NCBI GenBank assembly: GCA_903932755.1
Contig: CAIZHL010000028.1
Span: forward strand, 1-16,350
DNA: 16,350 nt
Direction of reading: 5' to 3'
Source of the DNA: an uncultured beta proteobacterium
GTDB taxonomy: Bacteria > Pseudomonadota > Gammaproteobacteria > Burkholderiales > Rhodocyclaceae
Of the stretch, positions 14,000 through 16,350 are shown piece by piece (the stretch's first letter is position 1; each line of letters opens with the position of its first letter). A model generated the notes under the pieces. That model had not been told where the DNA came from, made no database searches, and saw only the letters and a program-made list of their open reading frames with translations. Made by a program: the position numbers and the translations under genes.

Positions 14000-15029
14000 C
14001 GCCGAGGTTCTGGCGTGCAACCTGGCCCAGGATGTAGGCGATGGTCAGGTTGTCAAATAATGCGGACCCGGTCGATATAAACACCCGGGGCCGTGATGAG
14101 TGGGGCAAGTTGCCTTGGCGCAGCACGTCGAAAAGATCGACGAGCGTTTCCTGCGCTATCAATCCCGCTTTTAGCCACGCCGCCAGATCGCCGAAGCGCG
14201 CGGAATCCACTGTGTCCACAAAAATATCGGCGCGATCGACCCATTCCGGCGCCAATTCGCGCTGATTGTCGGTATCGGCACCCAGGCTGATGATCAAGCC
14301 GGCCCCCCATCCCTGTGGCCGGCAAAGCGGTTCCCGGCTGGTCGTGGCAAGGATCGCAATGTCCGTATCGGGAAGGGATTCCAGTGAGACTGCCTCGACG
14401 CGCGGTCGGCAAAGCTGGACGGCGAGCAGGGCCGCAGTTCGGGCGGCGCGCTCATGGTCAGCGTCCGCGATACGGATGACCTCGACATCGCCCAGTGATG
14501 CCGTATAGAGCGCGGCATAGTAGCCGACACGTCCGGCCCCGATCACGGTCAGCGTGTTGCGAGCCGGCGCCAGCAGCTTTATTGCCAGCGCCGCGCAGGC
14601 TCCGGTACGTGCCGAAGACAGCAGGCAGGCCTCAAAAATATGGCTGATGAAGTTTTCCCGGGAATCGATGACAAACGCCTTGCCGACGGTAATCTGATCC
14701 GGAATCCTTTCTTGCAGCGTGTTGGTTCCGATGATCTTGACGGTCTTGCAGGCTGCTCCACCCATGCGCACCACGCAGGGCATGACGCGAAAATCGGCGT
14801 CGTCGAGCGGGTCGTTGAAAATCTGTTTTGGCGGAAGTTCGAGCTTTGCTTCGCCTCTGGCGATGTTGCCGAGCTGGCCGTGCAGAAAACCGAGGTATTC
14901 GGCCGGGTCCCTGGTCAGGACGCGATGCACCTGGAACTCGTCGAAATAGACGAAGGGTTCCGGCGTTATGCGCAATACCTGGCGCAACAACTCATCGTCC
15001 TCTGCCACTACACGGCGCTCCATCAGCAT
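13977..15029 (-). CDS. Ornithine cyclodeaminase/mu-crystallin family NAD(P)-dependent enzyme
   Basis: This encodes 350 residues from ATG 15029; ATG 15023 (residue 3) is equally possible, as AGGAG lies three and nine bases before the two. The substrate-side motifs of the family are present: Arg81 (DFRVMPCVV), Lys95/Lys98 (CKTVKIIGTN) and RTGACAALAIKLLA at 141-154. The Rossmann loop TVIGAGRVGYYAALY is at residues 161-175, with Asp at the end of strand 2 (IRIADADHE). The family includes ornithine cyclodeaminase, alanine dehydrogenase, ketimine reductases and SbnB, which makes diaminopropionate; sequence alone does not choose among them. A long N-terminal segment (FQVHRVLTRDPAEYLGF) and KLELPPKQIFNDP are not typical of the classic cyclodeaminase. 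It lies 38 bases after the GntR gene on the same strand, so the two may be co-transcribed, and it converges on the second ligase with a 23-base overlap. Confidence 0.82.
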   Translation of the reverse strand: MLMERRVVAEDDELLRQVLRITPEPFVYFDEFQVHRVLTRDPAEYLGFLHGQLGNIARGEAKLELPPKQIFNDPLDDADFRVMPCVVRMGGAACKTVKIIGTNTLQERIPDQITVGKAFVIDSRENFISHIFEACLLSSARTGACAALAIKLLAPARNTLTVIGAGRVGYYAALYTASLGDVEVIRIADADHERAARTAALLAVQLCRPRVEAVSLESLPDTDIAILATTSREPLCRPQGWGAGLIISLGADTDNQRELAPEWVDRADIFVDTVDSARFGDLAAWLKAGLIAQETLVDLFDVLRQGNLPHSSRPRVFISTGSALFDNLTIAYILGQVARQNLGVSATPPK

Positions 15030-15067
15030 TCACTCCTTTGGCGCCCGCAGGATGTCGTTCAGGCTTA

Positions 15068-15739
15068 TCAACCGGTTTTCGCAAGCCGTGCCAGCGCCGC
15101 GCGCCCGGACAGCAAGTGGTCGTGCATGGCCTGCCGCGCCCGCCCCGAATCCTTTGCGCGCAGGGCTTCGAGGATCTCGCAGTGTTCCTGCAGCGACTGC
15201 TTCAGGCGACCTTCGAGTCGCAGCGAATCGCGGCGGGTCAGCTTGATGAGCTTGCGCGCATCGTCTATCAGTTGGGCGAGATAGCGGTTGCCGGCGATTT
15301 CCTGCAAGGCGTTGTGGAAGCGCTGGTTGGCCTCGAAAAACCGGTCGGCATTGTTGGCGGCGGCGTGCTTTCCGAGTTCCTCATGAATGGCGGCGAGACG
15401 CGAAAAGTCGGCGGTGGTGGCACGGCGCGCTGCCAGTTCGGCGACCCGACCTTCCAGAATGGCCATGACCGGAAAGACCTCGTCGATGTCCTGCTCCGAA
15501 AGCTCGGTGACGTAGCAGCCGCGGCGCGGCTTGAGCACCACCAGGCCTTCGGCAGCCAGCACTTTCAGTGCTTCACGCAGGGGCGTGCGGCTGATGCCAT
15601 ATTCCACGGCAAGCGCCTGCTCGTCGATCCAGCCCCCTTGAGGGATCTCATGCGCGAAAATGCGGTTGCGCAAGCGTTCCGCGACCTGCTCGTAGAGTGC
15701 GGGTGCGGCAAGTATTCTGGAAGAGGGTCTTGCATTCAT
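15068..15739 (-). CDS. GntR-family transcriptional regulator, FadR/FCD subfamily
   Basis: This encodes 223 residues from the ATG at 15739; an in-frame ATG at 15829 would add 30 residues lying upstream of the predicted promoter and is rejected. The winged helix covers about residues 14-80: LYEQVAERLRNRIFAHEI, then GISRTPLREALKVLAAEGL and the wing KPRRGCYV. The rest is an all-helical FCD domain with the metal/ligand-binding set: Asp and His in DRFFEANQRFH, His in LQEHCEIL and His in AMHDHLLSGR. FCD regulators usually bind small carboxylates or acyl-CoAs and leave their operator when the ligand is present. The start codon sits inside a 22-base perfect palindrome shared with the divergent methylmalonyl-CoA mutase gene. 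Autoregulation and control of the mutase are therefore likely; the effector may be a propionate or methylmalonyl-related metabolite (inference). Confidence 0.9.
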   Translation of the reverse strand: MNARPSSRILAAPALYEQVAERLRNRIFAHEIPQGGWIDEQALAVEYGISRTPLREALKVLAAEGLVVLKPRRGCYVTELSEQDIDEVFPVMAILEGRVAELAARRATTADFSRLAAIHEELGKHAAANNADRFFEANQRFHNALQEIAGNRYLAQLIDDARKLIKLTRRDSLRLEGRLKQSLQEHCEILEALRAKDSGRARQAMHDHLLSGRAALARLAKTG

Positions 15740-15759
15740 AATTATGAATGCAGTATCAT
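15730..15759 (+). promoter_or_regulatory. Predicted promoter of the methylmalonyl-CoA mutase gene, overlapped by the palindrome
   Basis: TTGCAT (15730-15735) and TATCAT (15754-15759) are 18 bases apart. The -10 matches five of six consensus bases and the -35 is weak. The 22-bp palindrome occupies the -35 and the spacer, so a bound repressor would block polymerase. The leader to the ATG at 15869 would be about 100 bases; nothing resembling a known riboswitch was recognised in it, including no cobalamin box. Confidence 0.4.
15731..15752. promoter_or_regulatory. 22-bp perfect palindrome, probable GntR operator
   Basis: TGCATTCATAA (15731-15741) is followed at once by its exact complement, TTATGAATGCA (15742-15752). 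It covers the gntR start codon (15739-15737), the predicted gntR transcription start and the last base of its -10. It also lies across the -35/spacer of the predicted divergent mutase promoter. A perfect AT-rich palindrome in such GC-rich DNA, at the border of a GntR gene, is what an autoregulatory site looks like. Confidence 0.75.
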
Positions 15760-15780
15760 GCGTTTTCGTCAGGAAGTCAA
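15752..15780 (-). promoter_or_regulatory. Predicted gntR promoter giving a near-leaderless transcript
   Basis: On the minus strand TTGACT (15780-15775) and GATACT (15757-15752) are 17 bases apart, matching consensus in five and four of six bases. Only 12 bases separate the -10 from the gntR ATG, so a start point 5-9 bases downstream leaves a leader of roughly 3-7 bases. No ribosome site precedes the ATG, which is consistent. Confidence 0.55.
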
Positions 15781-15868
15781 GCGTCAGCCTTAAAAGCGAA
15801 GTTTCAGTGGAGGCCAGCGCCGGCATCATCGGCGCTAAGCGCAGCGGCCGTAACTAAAAGGAAGAGAC

Positions 15869-16350
15869 ATGAGCAAGGCCCCCGAAGTCAGCATTCCCTC
15901 GATCGACGCCTGGACCAAGGCCGCCGCCAAGTCGGCGCCCGGCGGCGACGTCTCCAAACTGAACTGGGTGACGCCGGAAGGCCTCACCGTCAAGCCGCTG
16001 TACACCAAGGCCGATGTCGAGGGCCTGCCCTACGCCGACACCTTGCCCGGCTTCGCGCCTTTCCTGCGCGGGCCGCAGGCCACGATGTACGCGGTGCGGC
16101 CGTGGACCATCCGCCAGTACGCAGGCTTCTCTACCGCCGAAGCGTCGAACGCCTTCTATCGCCAGGCCTTGGCAGCCGGCGGCCAGGGCGTCTCGGTCGC
16201 CTTCGACCTCGCCACCCATCGCGGCTACGATTCGGACCATCCGCGCGTCACCGGCGACGTCGGCAAGGCCGGCGTGGCGATCGATTCCGTTGAGGACATG
16301 AAGATCCTGTTCGACGGCATTCCGCTCGACAAGGTTTCCGTGTCGATGAC
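15869..16350 (+). CDS. scpA: Methylmalonyl-CoA mutase, large/catalytic subunit, N-terminal part (runs off the window)
   Basis: The ATG at 15869 follows AAGGAAGAG, and the frame stays open to the right edge (160 codons seen). After a variable 30 residues comes [20 protein letters not shown], then the highly conserved [19 protein letters not shown] (its Tyr is the one contacting the CoA ester and B12 in the Propionibacterium enzyme), [31 protein letters not shown] and [13 protein letters not shown]. This is the TIM-barrel half of the adenosylcobalamin-dependent mutase that interconverts (R)-methylmalonyl-CoA and succinyl-CoA. The aromatic substrate motif favours methylmalonyl- over isobutyryl-CoA mutase, but the B12-binding half is not in view. 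The reaction links propionyl-CoA metabolism with the TCA cycle. It is probably controlled by the divergent GntR regulator. The symbol scpA is the E. coli usage; mutB and mcmA are also used. Confidence 0.95.
   Translation, partial: MSKAPEVSIPSIDAWTKAAAKSAPGGDVSKLNWVTPEGLTVKPLYTKADVEGLPYADTLPGFAPFLRGPQATMYAVRPWTIRQYAGFSTAEASNAFYRQALAAGGQGVSVAFDLATHRGYDSDHPRVTGDVGKAGVAIDSVEDMKILFDGIPLDKVSVSM

Noticed and set aside
6823..15029. Phosphonate, siderophore or nonribosomal peptide cluster
   Set aside because: No PEP mutase, carrier-protein, condensation or TonB-receptor gene is present in the window, so none of these labels is supported.
1..16350. CRISPR array, tRNA/rRNA, insertion sequence or prophage
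   Set aside because: No regularly spaced repeats outside the adhesin, no cloverleaf or rRNA-like sequence, and no transposase or integrase motifs were found on either strand.

Overview
The window is high-GC proteobacterial DNA, dense with genes and with short intergenic gaps (no gene-free stretch exceeds about 150 bases). A two-partner-secretion adhesin paired with a FecR-domain protein, a VapBC-type toxin-antitoxin pair, a Tat-exported dienelactone hydrolase and a B12-dependent methylmalonyl-CoA mutase under a GntR regulator together suggest a betaproteobacterium, perhaps of the Rhodocyclales (Azoarcus/Dechloromonas/Accumulibacter type). That assignment is inference from gene content; there is no rRNA or other phylogenetic marker here. 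No tRNA, rRNA, insertion sequence, integrase or CRISPR array was seen.

Layout. (1) 1-3418: the C-terminal part of a large beta-helical, FHA-like secreted protein, open at the left edge, overlapping a periplasmic FecR-domain protein. (2) 3521-4344: a sulfotransferase gene that appears broken by a frameshift just after its start and by an in-frame TGA. (3) 4406-5088: a Phd/YefM antitoxin and a PIN-domain toxin joined by a GTGA overlap. (4) 5209-6771: an AhpD-like peroxidase-related protein and a Tat-exported dienelactone hydrolase, divergent from a 72-base gap, closed on the right by a perfect hairpin. (5) 6823-12222, minus strand: four genes joined by three 4-base stop/start overlaps. In transcription order they encode a LeuB/Icd-like decarboxylating dehydrogenase, an isochorismatase-aldehyde dehydrogenase fusion, a methyltransferase-like protein and a PaaK-like adenylate-forming ligase. 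(6) 12370-13999, plus strand and divergent from (5): a truncated PglD/NeuD-like acyltransferase remnant running into a second PaaK-like ligase, paralogous to the first. (7) 13977-15739, minus strand: an ornithine cyclodeaminase/mu-crystallin family enzyme, convergent with the second ligase, preceded by a GntR/FCD regulator. (8) 15869 to the right edge: the N-terminal part of methylmalonyl-CoA mutase.

How they may work together. Regions 5-7 look like one uncharacterised metabolic locus: two carboxylate-activating ligases, an oxidative decarboxylase, an aldehyde oxidase fused to a cysteine hydrolase, a methyltransferase and an imine/amino-acid-type dehydrogenase. No carrier protein, transporter or PEP mutase is visible, and the substrate cannot be read from the sequence. 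This is the best candidate for an undescribed system. The GntR gene and the mutase diverge from a 22-base perfect palindrome that covers the gntR start codon and lies in the predicted mutase promoter, so the regulator probably controls both itself and the mutase.
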